This document shows positions 56,447 through 64,000 of a stretch of 64,000 bases of DNA, piece by piece (within the stretch, counting starts at the first letter, position 1; each line of letters begins with the position of its first letter). Position numbers and translations under genes: made by a program. Below the pieces are notes generated by a model. That model saw only the letters and a list, made by a program, of their open reading frames with translations, was not told the DNA's origin and searched no databases. This stretch comes from an uncultured Clostridia bacterium (GTDB lineage Bacteria; Bacillota; Clostridia; Christensenellales; Borkfalkiaceae), in contig CALVPT010000011.1 in NCBI GenBank assembly GCA_944354125.1, positions 1 to 64,000 on the forward strand, given 5' to 3'.

Positions 56447-56472
56447 AAGGGGACGCCTTTCGGCGTCCCCTT
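56447..56472 (-). terminator. Terminator of phoPR
   Basis: AAGGGGACGCC (56447-56457) pairs with GGCGTCCCCTT (56462-56472), 4-nt loop, positioned 20 bp after the phoR stop. Confidence 0.75.
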
Positions 56473-56491
56473 GAAATGTTTTTCAGGATAA

Positions 56492-57838
56492 TCAGTTGAG
56501 CGAAAAATCTACCGTAAAGGTACTGCCCTCGCCCAGCTTGCTCTTTACCGAGATGTGCCAGCCCTGGCGCTGACAAATCTTCTTGCATACGGCAAGTCCC
56601 AGTCCGAAACCGCCGTTCTTGCCGCCGTGCGACTTGTCGACGGTGAAGAAGCGCGAAAACACTTTGTCCATATTTTCGGGCGCTATGCCTATGCCCGTAT
56701 CCTCTACCGAAAAGTGCCTGTAATCTAGTTCTACGGTTATCTTGCCGCCCTTTTTGTTGTAGCGTATGGCGTTTCTTATCAGGTTGCCAGCAAGTTCGCT
56801 CATCATCTCGTGGCGGCTGTTTACCGTCACGTTGTCGTCTATCTTTTCAACTATCTCAATTCCGCGCTTGTCCGCCTCCGGCTTTACTACGGCGAGCGTC
56901 TCCTTTACAAGGTTGGAAAAATTCAGCTCGTACGGCGGCAGATCGTCGCTGTCTATCTCGTTGTAGTTTATTATGCAGGCTATGAGGTTCGTCAGCCTTT
57001 CGGACTGCGACGAGATGGTGGAGTACGCAAGTTTGCGCTGTTCCTCGCTGAGCTGACCCGAACAAAGCAGTTCGGAATAGCCCTTGATGGAGGTGAGGGG
57101 GGTATTCATCTCGTGCGTGACGTTGGCTATGAATTCGTTCTTTGAATCCTGCGCCTTCTGCACTATCATGCGCTCGTTTTCAAGTTCGTCCAGCCGCGTC
57201 TTAATGCTCTGGTTGCGCTCGTTCAGCACGGCGCAAATGGTCTTCAGCTCCGAATACTGCGTCTTTACCTCGCCGCCGAGCGTCGCCTCCTTGGTAAGCT
57301 CCTCGACGGGTCGGAGTATGAAGTATGTCGCAAAGTAAGTGAAAAGCAGGCACGCGACTATGTCCAACAGCACATATGTTATGACCGTCGAAAGGCTGCG
57401 CGTCAGAAATGCCCATTCCGACTGCGTGGTTACGGCAATTCTCACAAGGTTGCCGTCGTCGGTCATCTTGCAGTAGTATACCATGGTCTGGCCTATGGTG
57501 TCGCTCGCCCTTACCGAAAAGGCAGAGCCGTTTTCAAGCGCGCCTATGACCTCTTCCCTGTCGGAGTGGTTGGGCAGATTTTCGCCCTGGCTGTCGCCCA
57601 TGACCTCGCCGTCCGCCCTTATGAACGTCACGCGCGCGCCGCCCAGTTTATCGGAAAGCGCCTCGGCTCCCTGCGTGTCGAAGCTGTATTCGTCGCTGTA
57701 CATATTGTAATATATGGGCAGCACGCTCTCCGCCTGTTCTATTACCGCCCTGTAATACGAGCTGGTGAACGCCAGCGTGAAAAAGAGTATTCCGAGCAGC
57801 GTCGTAAGCAGGGAAATAATAAGTATTCTCTTTCTCAT
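56492..57838 (-). CDS. phoR: Sensor histidine kinase PhoR-like
   Basis: 448 residues. Two transmembrane helices (about 5-28 and 155-178) enclose an extracytoplasmic sensor domain. A HisKA motif NEFIANVTHEMNTPLTSIKGYSELL holds the phospho-accepting His, followed by N-box NLIRNAIRYNKKGG, G1 DTGIGIAPENMDKVFSRF and G2 GFGLGLAVCKKIC. ATG 57838 (MRKRILII) has AAGGGG upstream; a longer frame to 57910 overlaps phoP. It lies 31 bp after phoP. The PhoR assignment depends on the pst operon nearby and the repeats before both operons. Confidence 0.8.
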   Translation of the reverse strand: MRKRILIISLLTTLLGILFFTLAFTSSYYRAVIEQAESVLPIYYNMYSDEYSFDTQGAEALSDKLGGARVTFIRADGEVMGDSQGENLPNHSDREEVIGALENGSAFSVRASDTIGQTMVYYCKMTDDGNLVRIAVTTQSEWAFLTRSLSTVITYVLLDIVACLLFTYFATYFILRPVEELTKEATLGGEVKTQYSELKTICAVLNERNQSIKTRLDELENERMIVQKAQDSKNEFIANVTHEMNTPLTSIKGYSELLCSGQLSEEQRKLAYSTISSQSERLTNLIACIINYNEIDSDDLPPYELNFSNLVKETLAVVKPEADKRGIEIVEKIDDNVTVNSRHEMMSELAGNLIRNAIRYNKKGGKITVELDYRHFSVEDTGIGIAPENMDKVFSRFFTVDKSHGGKNGGFGLGLAVCKKICQRQGWHISVKSKLGEGSTFTVDFSLN

Positions 57839-57869
57839 ATTGCCCCTTAAGTATGCCGCAATCAAGCGG

Positions 57870-58520
57870 TTAAAGATTGAATTTGTATCCCACTCCGAAG
57901 ACCGTTTCAAGGTTGCCTATGCCAAGTTTTCTCAGCCTTGCGATGTGGTTGTCAAGCGTCCTCGTCTCTCCCGATTCATAGCCCCATATTTCGGTCAGAA
58001 GGGTGTCCCTCGTCAGCACTTTCCCGGGGTTTTTCATAAAGAACCGCAGAAGTTCGAATTCCTTGCGGTTGAGGGTGAGGGGGGTGCCGTTCAGCGTAAC
58101 CTGCATAGTCTCCTCGTCTAATGTAAGGTTGCCGCAGACTATCTGCGCCGATTTTGCCTTTCTGCGCATTACGCCGTTTATTCTCGCCGTCAGCTCCAGT
58201 ACCGAAAAGGGCTTGGGCATATAGTCGTCCGCGCCGAGGTTAAGTCCGTTTACTCTGTCCTCCTCCTTGCCGAGCGCCGAGAGCATTATGCACCATACGT
58301 CGGGATACCTTGCCTTTACGGCCTTGAGTACCTCAAGTCCGCTGCCGTCGGGCAGCATTATGTCAAGGAGAGCGACGTCGGGGCGCGCCTCCTGTATTCC
58401 TTCCAGAAATTCTTTGCAAGTGGAAAAGGTTTTAAGCTGCAAACCGTTGAGTTCGAGCGATACCCTTATCAGTCCGCATATGGACTGGTCGTCCTCAAGG
58501 ACGTATACTGTGCCTTTCAT
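57870..58520 (-). CDS. phoP: Response regulator PhoP-like (OmpR family)
   Basis: 216 residues. Receiver domain with EDD, DVALLDIMLPDGSG (phospho-Asp), LSALG and DYMPKPFS, followed by a Trans_reg_C winged helix (CGNLTLDEETMQVTLNG, NRKEFELLRFFMKNPGKVLTRDTLLTEIWG, LDNHIARLRKLG, VFGVGYKF). ATG 58520 follows GGAGG; the longer frame to 58646 runs through the promoter. It is cotranscribed with phoR. The name reflects the probable Pho role, which needs testing. Confidence 0.8.
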   Translation of the reverse strand: MKGTVYVLEDDQSICGLIRVSLELNGLQLKTFSTCKEFLEGIQEARPDVALLDIMLPDGSGLEVLKAVKARYPDVWCIMLSALGKEEDRVNGLNLGADDYMPKPFSVLELTARINGVMRRKAKSAQIVCGNLTLDEETMQVTLNGTPLTLNRKEFELLRFFMKNPGKVLTRDTLLTEIWGYESGETRTLDNHIARLRKLGIGNLETVFGVGYKFNL

Positions 58521-58539
58521 TTTTTCGCCTCCGTAGAAA

Positions 58540-58624
58540 ATTGTATCATAGTTGCAATAAATTTTCAATAATTGAAGTACCAAAGGGGTTTCATAAATGT
58601 AATAAAAAAGTAAAAAGTCGTAAA
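58540..58624 (-). promoter_or_regulatory. phoPR promoter with Pho-box-like repeats
   Basis: On the minus strand, TTGAAA (58568-58563), 17 bp, TACAAT (58545-58540). Upstream, TTAC occurs at 58623-58620, 58613-58610 and 58602-58599, steps of 10 and 11 bp, in the context TTTTACG, TTTTTACT, TATTACA. These match the repeats before pstS and suggest autoregulation. Confidence 0.6.
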
Positions 58625-58692
58625 ATGTCCCCGAAAGTGCGGCCAATTGTAAAATTTACTCCGCCGCGCCCCAAAAAAATTGTAAAAGGCAG

Positions 58693-58721
58693 TTGATAAA
58701 AACCTGCGCGTATGATATAAT
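58693..58721 (+). promoter_or_regulatory. Promoter of the group-B hydrogenase gene
   Basis: TTGATA (58693-58698), 17 bp, TATAAT (58716-58721), 43 bp before the ATG. Confidence 0.7.
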
Positions 58722-58764
58722 TTTTCCGAACCGTAAAATAAAAAATCATCGGAGAGAAAAAGAC

Positions 58765-60282
58765 ATGAAAGAACAGAGCGTTGTAACCGATTTAAGAAAA
58801 CAGGTGTTCTGCGAAATCGCAAAGATAGCTTACGATTCGGAAAACATATCCGACGACATCGAAGCTATACCCTACAAGATAACCCCCGACGAAGTTCCCC
58901 ATTACAGGGAAAGCATATACAGAGAGAGACAGATTGCCGCAGAGAGAGTGCGCCTTGCCATGGGTCTTTCTCTCCGCCCCGCAAACAAGCCCGTGCACGT
59001 CACGGCAGGCATTTCGGACAGCAATATCTCGGATAAGTATTACGAACCGCCTCTCATGCAGGTCATTCCCTCGGCGTGCGACAAGTGCCCCGACAACGAG
59101 TACGAGGTCACAAATATGTGCCGCAACTGCGTCGCGCATTCGTGCATCAAGAGCTGCCCCAGGGGTGCAATCTCCATCGTCAACGGCAAGTCGTTCATCG
59201 ACCAGTCCAAGTGCGTCAAGTGCGGCAGGTGCAAGGCTGCCTGCCCTTACGACGCCATAAGCCATAAGGTGCGTCCCTGCGCTAACGCCTGCGGAATAAA
59301 GGCGATATCCTCCGACGAGTACGGCAGGGCGAGCATAGACAATTCCATCTGCGTCGCCTGCGGTCAGTGCATGTCCGCCTGCCCCTTCGGCGCGATTGCG
59401 GATAAATCTCAGATATTCCAGCTCATTCAGGCAATAAAGAAGGGCGACAAGATAATTGCCGCGGTTGCCCCCGCAATCGTCGGTCAGTACGGCCCCAAGG
59501 CAACGCTCGGAAAAATCAAGACGGCGCTTATAAAGCTCGGCTTCTCGGATATGTACGAAGTGGCGGAGGGCGCCGACCTCGGCTGCATTGCCGAAGCGCA
59601 TCACTACGTCAACTCCGTCGTTACGGGAGAGCTGCCCTTCCTTCTCACCAGCTGCTGTCCCGCGTGGGCGATGCTCGCCAAGACTCAGTTCCCCGACTTC
59701 GTGCAGGAGGTCTCGCAGGAGCTCACCCCCATGGTGGCTACGGCGAGAAAGATAAAGGAAGTCCACCCCGAGGCGAGAGTGGTATTCATAGGTCCCTGCG
59801 CGGCGAAAAAGCTCGAGGCGTCGAGGCGCACGATAAGGAGTTTCGTCGACTTCGTCCTTACCTTCGAAGAACTTAACGGCATGTTTGCGGCAAAGGAAAT
59901 AGTGCCTGCAACGCTCGAAGAGAGCGCGCTTGACCCCATGAGGGCGACGGGCGCAGGCAGGGGATATGCCGTGGCTGGCGGCGTCGCGGCTGCGATAGAG
60001 CGCACGATAAACGAATACTATCCCGGAACGGACGTCAGCGTATATCACGCCGAAGGTCTTGCCGACTGCAAGAAGATATTGTTGCAGGCAAAGGCTGGCA
60101 AGATAAAGAACTGTCTCATAGAGGGCATGGGTTGTCCGGGCGGCTGCGTTGCCGGCGTCGGCACGGTCATCTCTCCCGAAAAGGCAAAGTTCTTCGTCGG
60201 CTCCTACTCGGAGGGCAGCGAAAAGCAGGTTCCCGACAAGGATTCGCTCGAAACGGCCGAACGCCTTACCAAGATGAAGTGA
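58765..60282 (+). CDS. Monomeric [FeFe]-hydrogenase, group B
   Basis: 505 residues. The N-terminal part carries many cysteines: CDKCPDNEYEVTNMCRNC, CIKSCPRGA, CVKCGRCKAACPYDA and CVACGQCMSACPFGA, predicted Fe-S relay clusters. The H-cluster domain has L1 LTSCCPAWAML, L2 FIGPCAAKKLEA and L3 EGMGCPGGCVAGVG, the variant motifs typical of group-B enzymes of Clostridia, which act alone with ferredoxin. The start is ATG 58765 after CGGAGAG; the longer frame at 58693 begins inside the -35 box. It diverges from phoPR. Maturation genes hydEFG are not in this window. Confidence 0.9.
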   Translation: MKEQSVVTDLRKQVFCEIAKIAYDSENISDDIEAIPYKITPDEVPHYRESIYRERQIAAERVRLAMGLSLRPANKPVHVTAGISDSNISDKYYEPPLMQVIPSACDKCPDNEYEVTNMCRNCVAHSCIKSCPRGAISIVNGKSFIDQSKCVKCGRCKAACPYDAISHKVRPCANACGIKAISSDEYGRASIDNSICVACGQCMSACPFGAIADKSQIFQLIQAIKKGDKIIAAVAPAIVGQYGPKATLGKIKTALIKLGFSDMYEVAEGADLGCIAEAHHYVNSVVTGELPFLLTSCCPAWAMLAKTQFPDFVQEVSQELTPMVATARKIKEVHPEARVVFIGPCAAKKLEASRRTIRSFVDFVLTFEELNGMFAAKEIVPATLEESALDPMRATGAGRGYAVAGGVAAAIERTINEYYPGTDVSVYHAEGLADCKKILLQAKAGKIKNCLIEGMGCPGGCVAGVGTVISPEKAKFFVGSYSEGSEKQVPDKDSLETAERLTKMK

Positions 60283-60365
60283 CATAAGGCACAAAAACTT
60301 CGATATCAGCACACAATCGCCCCGTTCTGCAAGGACGGGGTTTGAAATAAAAAGGTATATAATAT

Positions 60366-61307
60366 ATGAAATTTACAGAACTTACCGTACATACCACCAC
60401 GGAGGGCAGCGAACTCATTGCCGACATAATGTGGAGATATACGGGCTACGGCGTGGCGATATCCGACGTAAAGGACGTAATCGCCCTTCAGAAGGATAAA
60501 TCTCAGTACTGGGACTACATGGAGGACGGTCTGGCCGACGATTCTTCGGGCGACGTCATGGTAAAGGCGTTCATAGCTCTCGGCGACACCGACAGGGTAG
60601 TGCCCGAGATAAGGCGCGACATTGAGGACATGGCGGCAAACTGTGCGGGCACGCTTCCCCTCGGCTCTCTGGAGATGACTAAAAGGGAGATAGAGGGCGA
60701 CGACTGGATAGAGATCTGGCGCACTCACTTCCGCCCCATACACCTCGGCGCGATAGTCGTCGTTCCCGAGTGGATAGAATATAATAAGCAGGACGGCGAA
60801 GAGATAGTAAAGCTGGACAACAACATGGCTTTCGGCACGGGCGAGCACGAGACGACCTCGATGTGCATAGAACTTCTCCAGCAGTATTTAACGCCCGACA
60901 GCGTCTGCATAGATGTCGGTTGCGGCAGCGGAATTCTCGGCATATCGGCCATAAAGCTGGGCGCAAAGTACGCATATCTTACAGACATCGATGCCTTCGC
61001 GGTCGAAAGCGCAAAGCATAACGCCCTCCTGAACGGAGTGTCAGACAAGCTTACGGTCGCGCGTTCTAACCTTCTGGACGACAGTTCGCTCAAGGCGGAC
61101 ATAATGCTTGCAAACATCACGGCGGACATACTCGAAAATCTCGCTCCGTCCATACCCAAAAATCTCAAAAAGGGCGGCACGCTAATTCTAAGCGGCATAA
61201 TCGACTGCAAGCTGGACAGGGTCATAGAGGTATATTCGGCGCAGGGGCTTACCCTCGATAAAAAGGTCAAAAAGGGCGAGTGGAACGCGCTCGCGTTCAG
61301 GTCGTAA
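60366..61307 (+). CDS. prmA: Ribosomal protein L11 methyltransferase
   Basis: 313 residues. SAM-dependent trimethylation of L11. N-terminal substrate domain (1-130), then PrmA-specific NNMAFGTGEHETTSMCIELL, SAM loop VIDVGCGSGILGISAIKLGA (written here in parts: DVGCGSGILG), LTDIDAFAVESAKHNALLNGV and ANITADILENLAPSI with the catalytic N/T region. It starts the prmA-rsmE-mtaB-prsW gene row; the stop shares a base with the rsmE start. No promoter stands out in the 83-bp gap after the hydrogenase. Confidence 0.95.
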   Translation: MKFTELTVHTTTEGSELIADIMWRYTGYGVAISDVKDVIALQKDKSQYWDYMEDGLADDSSGDVMVKAFIALGDTDRVVPEIRRDIEDMAANCAGTLPLGSLEMTKREIEGDDWIEIWRTHFRPIHLGAIVVVPEWIEYNKQDGEEIVKLDNNMAFGTGEHETTSMCIELLQQYLTPDSVCIDVGCGSGILGISAIKLGAKYAYLTDIDAFAVESAKHNALLNGVSDKLTVARSNLLDDSSLKADIMLANITADILENLAPSIPKNLKKGGTLILSGIIDCKLDRVIEVYSAQGLTLDKKVKKGEWNALAFRS

Positions 61308-62035
61308 TGAGTACGCCCAGAAGATTTTTTGTGGACAATATCTCCTATCCCGAGGTAACGGAGGTCGTGCTGGACGGCGACGAATTCGTGCACGCCAAGA
61401 CGGTATTGAGGGTTACGGAGGGCAGCGAAATAACGCTGCTGGACGGAAGCGGAAAGGAATATTCGGCAATAGTCGCAAAGATAGGCAAAAGGGAGCTCAC
61501 CGCGCACATTACGGGCGCGTGCGTCGGCGATAAGGAGCCAAAGACGGACATATGCCTGCTCTGCGGCGCCCTCAAGGGCGACAAGACCGAACTCGTCGTA
61601 CAGAAGGCGGTGGAGCTCGGCGTGTCGGAGATAATAGTATTCAATTCAAGATATTGCTCGGCGTATATGAACGAGGGCAAGACCGAGCGGCTGAACAGGG
61701 TCTCAAGGGAGGCGGCTAAACAGTGCCTGCGCTCCAGGGCGCCCGAGGTCAGGTACTGCGACGATTTTGCCGCTGCGCTCGACATGTGCAAAGACTTTGA
61801 AAACAAGCTCTTTTTCTGCGAGTTTGCCACGTCTTCGGACTGCGATATTTCAAAACTCAGCGGTTCGGTTGCGCTCGTCGTGGGCAGCGAGGGCGGCTTT
61901 TCCGAGGAGGAGTTCGATTTGGCGCGCTCCAAGGGCTTTTGCGGCATGACGCTGGGCAAGCGCATACTCCGCGCCGAGACGGCTGCCGTTGCGGCGTGCA
62001 CGCTGGCGGCGTTTGCCTCGGGGGAACTGAAATGA
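61307..62035 (+). CDS. rsmE: 16S rRNA (uracil-1498-N3)-methyltransferase RsmE
   Basis: 242 residues. SPOUT-fold enzyme that methylates U1498. An N-terminal PUA-like part (RRFFVDNISYPEVTEV...HAKTVLRV) is followed by ALKGDKTELVVQKAVELGVSEI, SREAAKQCLRSRAPEV and the knot motifs ALVVGSEGGFSEEEF and LGKRILRAETAAVAA. ATG 61307 overlaps the prmA stop (TAATGA), so the genes are translationally coupled; a longer in-frame start within prmA is rejected. Confidence 0.95.
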   Translation: MSTPRRFFVDNISYPEVTEVVLDGDEFVHAKTVLRVTEGSEITLLDGSGKEYSAIVAKIGKRELTAHITGACVGDKEPKTDICLLCGALKGDKTELVVQKAVELGVSEIIVFNSRYCSAYMNEGKTERLNRVSREAAKQCLRSRAPEVRYCDDFAAALDMCKDFENKLFFCEFATSSDCDISKLSGSVALVVGSEGGFSEEEFDLARSKGFCGMTLGKRILRAETAAVAACTLAAFASGELK

Positions 62036-63240
62036 GGGCGGTGGTATTCACTCTCGGCTGTAAAGTAAACGAGGTCGAAAGCGCGTCCTTGATGGCTTCG
62101 CTCGAAAAACTCGGCTGGGAGACGAGCGACAGGCTTTCGCCTGCCGACATATACGTGCTCAACACCTGCGCGGTCACGAGGGAGGCGGAGAGAAAGAGCC
62201 GTCAGCTCGTGGCAAGGGCGAAAAAGTTCAACCCCGATGCGCGCATATACGTCATAGGCTGTGCCTCGCAGAAGAACGGCGTACAGTTCGAAGATAAGGG
62301 CGTAAGTTACGTCGGCGGCGCGCGCGACAAGCAGAAAGTATTGTCTGCGATAGCGCACGATCTGGGCGGCGACTATCCCTGCGAGCTCAGCTATCCCAAG
62401 CAGGTCAGGACGCGCGCGTTCATAAAGATAGAGGACGGGTGCAATAATTTCTGTTCGTACTGCGTCATACCCTATTTAAGGGGCAGAGTGTGCTCGCGCC
62501 CGACCGATGACATATTGGCGGAGATAAGGGCGTGCACCGCGCCCGAAATAGTGCTTACGGGCATAAACATTTCCGCCTATGACGACGGCGAGGGGCTTAA
62601 AGGTCTGATTGACAGGCTGGCGTTTACGGACAAGAGGGTGCGGCTGGGCTCTATCGAGTGCAACGTAATTGAGCCCGGGCTTCTTACGTCGCTCGGCAAT
62701 TTAAAGGACTTCGCTCCTCAGTTTCATCTGTCTTTGCAGAGCGGTTCGGATGCCGTTTTAAAGGCGATGAACAGGAAGTATACCAGGGCGGAATACCTTG
62801 AAAAGTGCGCACTCATATACAGATATTTCCCCGATGCCGCCATAACTACGGACATAATCGCAGGGTTTCCTGCGGAGAGCGAGGCTGACTTTGAGGACAG
62901 TCTCTCCATAATAGACGAGGCAGGCTTTGCAAGGGTGCACGCCTTTGCGTTCTCCCCCAGGGAGGGCACGGCGGCGTGGAAAATGAAGGATATCACGTCG
63001 GACGTAAAGTCCGAAAGACTGCACAGGCTGCTTGAGCGCGGAAAGGCCGCCGAGGACAGGTATACCGCAGCGCTCGCAGGCAAATCTTTCGAGGTCATTT
63101 TCGAGGACTTCGACGGCGAGTATACCGACGGATATACGGGCGCATACGTCAAGGTATATGCGCGCGGCAGACATTCGGGAAGGGCGGTCGTGACCGTCAA
63201 GGAACAATTCAGGGACGGAGTGCTCGTAAGCGGAGAATAA
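62032..63240 (+). CDS. mtaB: tRNA N6-threonylcarbamoyladenosine (t6A37) methylthiotransferase MtaB
   Basis: 402 residues. Radical-SAM enzyme converting t6A37 to ms2t6A. It has the UPF0004 domain cysteines (FTLGCKVNEVES, YVLNTCAVTREAE, YVIGCASQKNG), the radical-SAM motif DGCNNFCSYCVIPYLRGR and a C-terminal TRAM-like region (ALAGKSFEVIFEDF). MtaB is preferred over MiaB because of the LGCKVNE opening and Gram-positive context. The start ATG 62032 overlaps the rsmE stop (ATGA). Two [4Fe-4S] clusters are expected. Confidence 0.95.
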   Translation: MRAVVFTLGCKVNEVESASLMASLEKLGWETSDRLSPADIYVLNTCAVTREAERKSRQLVARAKKFNPDARIYVIGCASQKNGVQFEDKGVSYVGGARDKQKVLSAIAHDLGGDYPCELSYPKQVRTRAFIKIEDGCNNFCSYCVIPYLRGRVCSRPTDDILAEIRACTAPEIVLTGINISAYDDGEGLKGLIDRLAFTDKRVRLGSIECNVIEPGLLTSLGNLKDFAPQFHLSLQSGSDAVLKAMNRKYTRAEYLEKCALIYRYFPDAAITTDIIAGFPAESEADFEDSLSIIDEAGFARVHAFAFSPREGTAAWKMKDITSDVKSERLHRLLERGKAAEDRYTAALAGKSFEVIFEDFDGEYTDGYTGAYVKVYARGRHSGRAVVTVKEQFRDGVLVSGE

Positions 63241-63243
63241 AGC

Positions 63244-64000
63244 CATGTTCAGACCCGTAAAAAGCGTAAAAAACCAATTTACTTTTTTCATAAAGCAGAC
63301 CTTCCGCAGGCATACGGGCAGGGAGTACTGCGAGCTTCTCACGCGCGGCATAGCTGGTGAAAAGGGGGAGCTGAACAGGAACTATCCCTGGGCATATATC
63401 AGACTTTTCGCGCTTTTCATAGCGCTCTATGCGGTGTTTTTGCTGATTATCAGGTTTACGGGCAACGAGCTGTTTGCGCCCACGGTCAATCTGCTTGCAG
63501 CAATCTGTTTCAACCTGCCGTTCATGCTCTTTTTGTACGAGCTCTACCCCGAGCGTGACCTGTCGTTCATAGGCGTATGCCTTGCCATGCTTATTGGCGG
63601 AACGGGCGCGCAGGTGCTCGTGCAGGTGCTTTACAGTCTTTTCCCCGCATCGGACGTCTGGCAGTCCGCCGTATATTCGGGCTTTTTCGAGGAATTGTGC
63701 AAGGGCGGCGCGGCAATAATCTGCATAATAGTTGCAGGCAAGCGCTCTCCGCTTGCAGGGTTTGTGTTCGGCGCGGCGGTCGGCTGCGGCTTTTCGGTGT
63801 GCGAGGATATGGGCTACATCTTCGTTGAGTCCAATGAACTCCCCAACATGAACCTGACTACAATGATAACCGTCGGCATGGCAAGGGGAGCTTCGGCGTT
63901 GTGCACGCACACGCTGTGGACGGCGGCTGTCGGTTGGGCATACTGCTTCTTCGACAGGCATCTTTCCAATGCCGTATTCTATCTCGTGCTCATATTGAGC
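63244..64000 (+). CDS. PrsW-family intramembrane protease, 3' end outside window
   Basis: 252 residues without a stop before the edge. After a soluble N-terminus (1-48), several helices follow, with the family motifs FFEELCKGGAAII (the conserved EE..K), GFVFGAAVGCGFSVCEDMGYIF and RGASALCTHTLWTAAVGWAY (conserved His). PrsW of Bacillus cleaves the anti-sigma factor RsiW; the substrate here is unknown. The ATG at 63244 follows GGAGAA and lies 3 bp after mtaB. The last helices are cut by the window edge. Confidence 0.85.

Noticed and set aside
58792-60312. 506-residue minus-strand frame
   Set aside because: Antisense to the group-B hydrogenase with no independent signals.

Overview
The window looks like a chromosomal segment of an anaerobic, fermentative member of the Bacillota, class Clostridia. 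Many uncultured gut Clostridia have this gene complement and moderate G+C, but species cannot be assigned from the sequence. Support comes from a trimeric electron-bifurcating [FeFe]-hydrogenase (hydCBA) plus a second, monomeric group-B [FeFe]-hydrogenase, the L10 leader before rplJL, FeoAAB with a cysteine-rich FeoB-associated peptide, an Rrf2/NifS/NifU cluster, DUF5685 and DUF1461 proteins, and sigma-A promoters (TTGACA-17-TATAAT) throughout. No tRNA, rRNA, CRISPR array or intact mobile element was recognised.

Layout. 1-1155: the 3' end of a GNAT acetyltransferase, then a 5'-truncated family-3 glycosidase remnant with a C-terminal membrane anchor. 1450-5890: iron-sulphur and thiolation island (nadA, rrf2, nifS, nifU, ttcA-like), with the same 25-bp operator before nadA and before nifS. 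5980-7240: L10 leader, rplJ, rplL. 7242-7740: non-coding tandem repeats. 7890-9800: an orphan response regulator with a SARP-like output domain and a degenerate cyclophilin lipoprotein. 9920-13080: ferrous iron uptake operon with its own palindromic operator. 13220-16511: aminotransferase, small P-loop protein, threonine synthase. 16750-21250: trpS, DUF5685, a J-like protein, a membrane protein and rlmD. 21420-27034: small protein, ABC transporter, XRE-type membrane regulator and poorly known membrane proteins. 27280-28447: butanol dehydrogenase.

The minus-strand block 28756-37244 is ilvB-ilvN-(palindromes)-ilvD-DUF4097-leuC-leuD-leuB-yggS, a branched-chain amino acid cluster without ilvC or leuA. 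Divergent from it, 37573-41371 encodes three steps of UDP-GlcNAc synthesis: a stand-alone GlmU acetyltransferase domain, GlmM (apparently starting at ACG) and GlmS. A tyrosine phosphatase then diverges from grpE-dnaK-dnaJ. The long gap after dnaJ may hold a structured RNA. hydA/hydB/hydC follow on the minus strand, then pstS-pstCA(fused)-pstB. Further on come phoP-phoR, with TTAC-type direct repeats resembling Pho boxes before both pstS and phoP. 58765-64000 has the second hydrogenase, then prmA-rsmE-mtaB-prsW, the last cut by the window edge.

How the genes fit together. Iron enters by FeoB and is used by NifS/NifU to build Fe-S clusters for NadA, the TtcA-like thiolase, LeuCD, IlvD, RlmD, MtaB and both hydrogenases. 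An Rrf2 regulator probably adjusts supply through the shared operator. PhoPR probably controls phosphate uptake. The hydrogenases reoxidise ferredoxin and NADH during fermentation. The most noteworthy observations are the shared Rrf2 operator, the ACG start of glmM, the fused PstCA, the putative Pho regulon, the possible post-dnaJ RNA, and two families of intergenic repeats.
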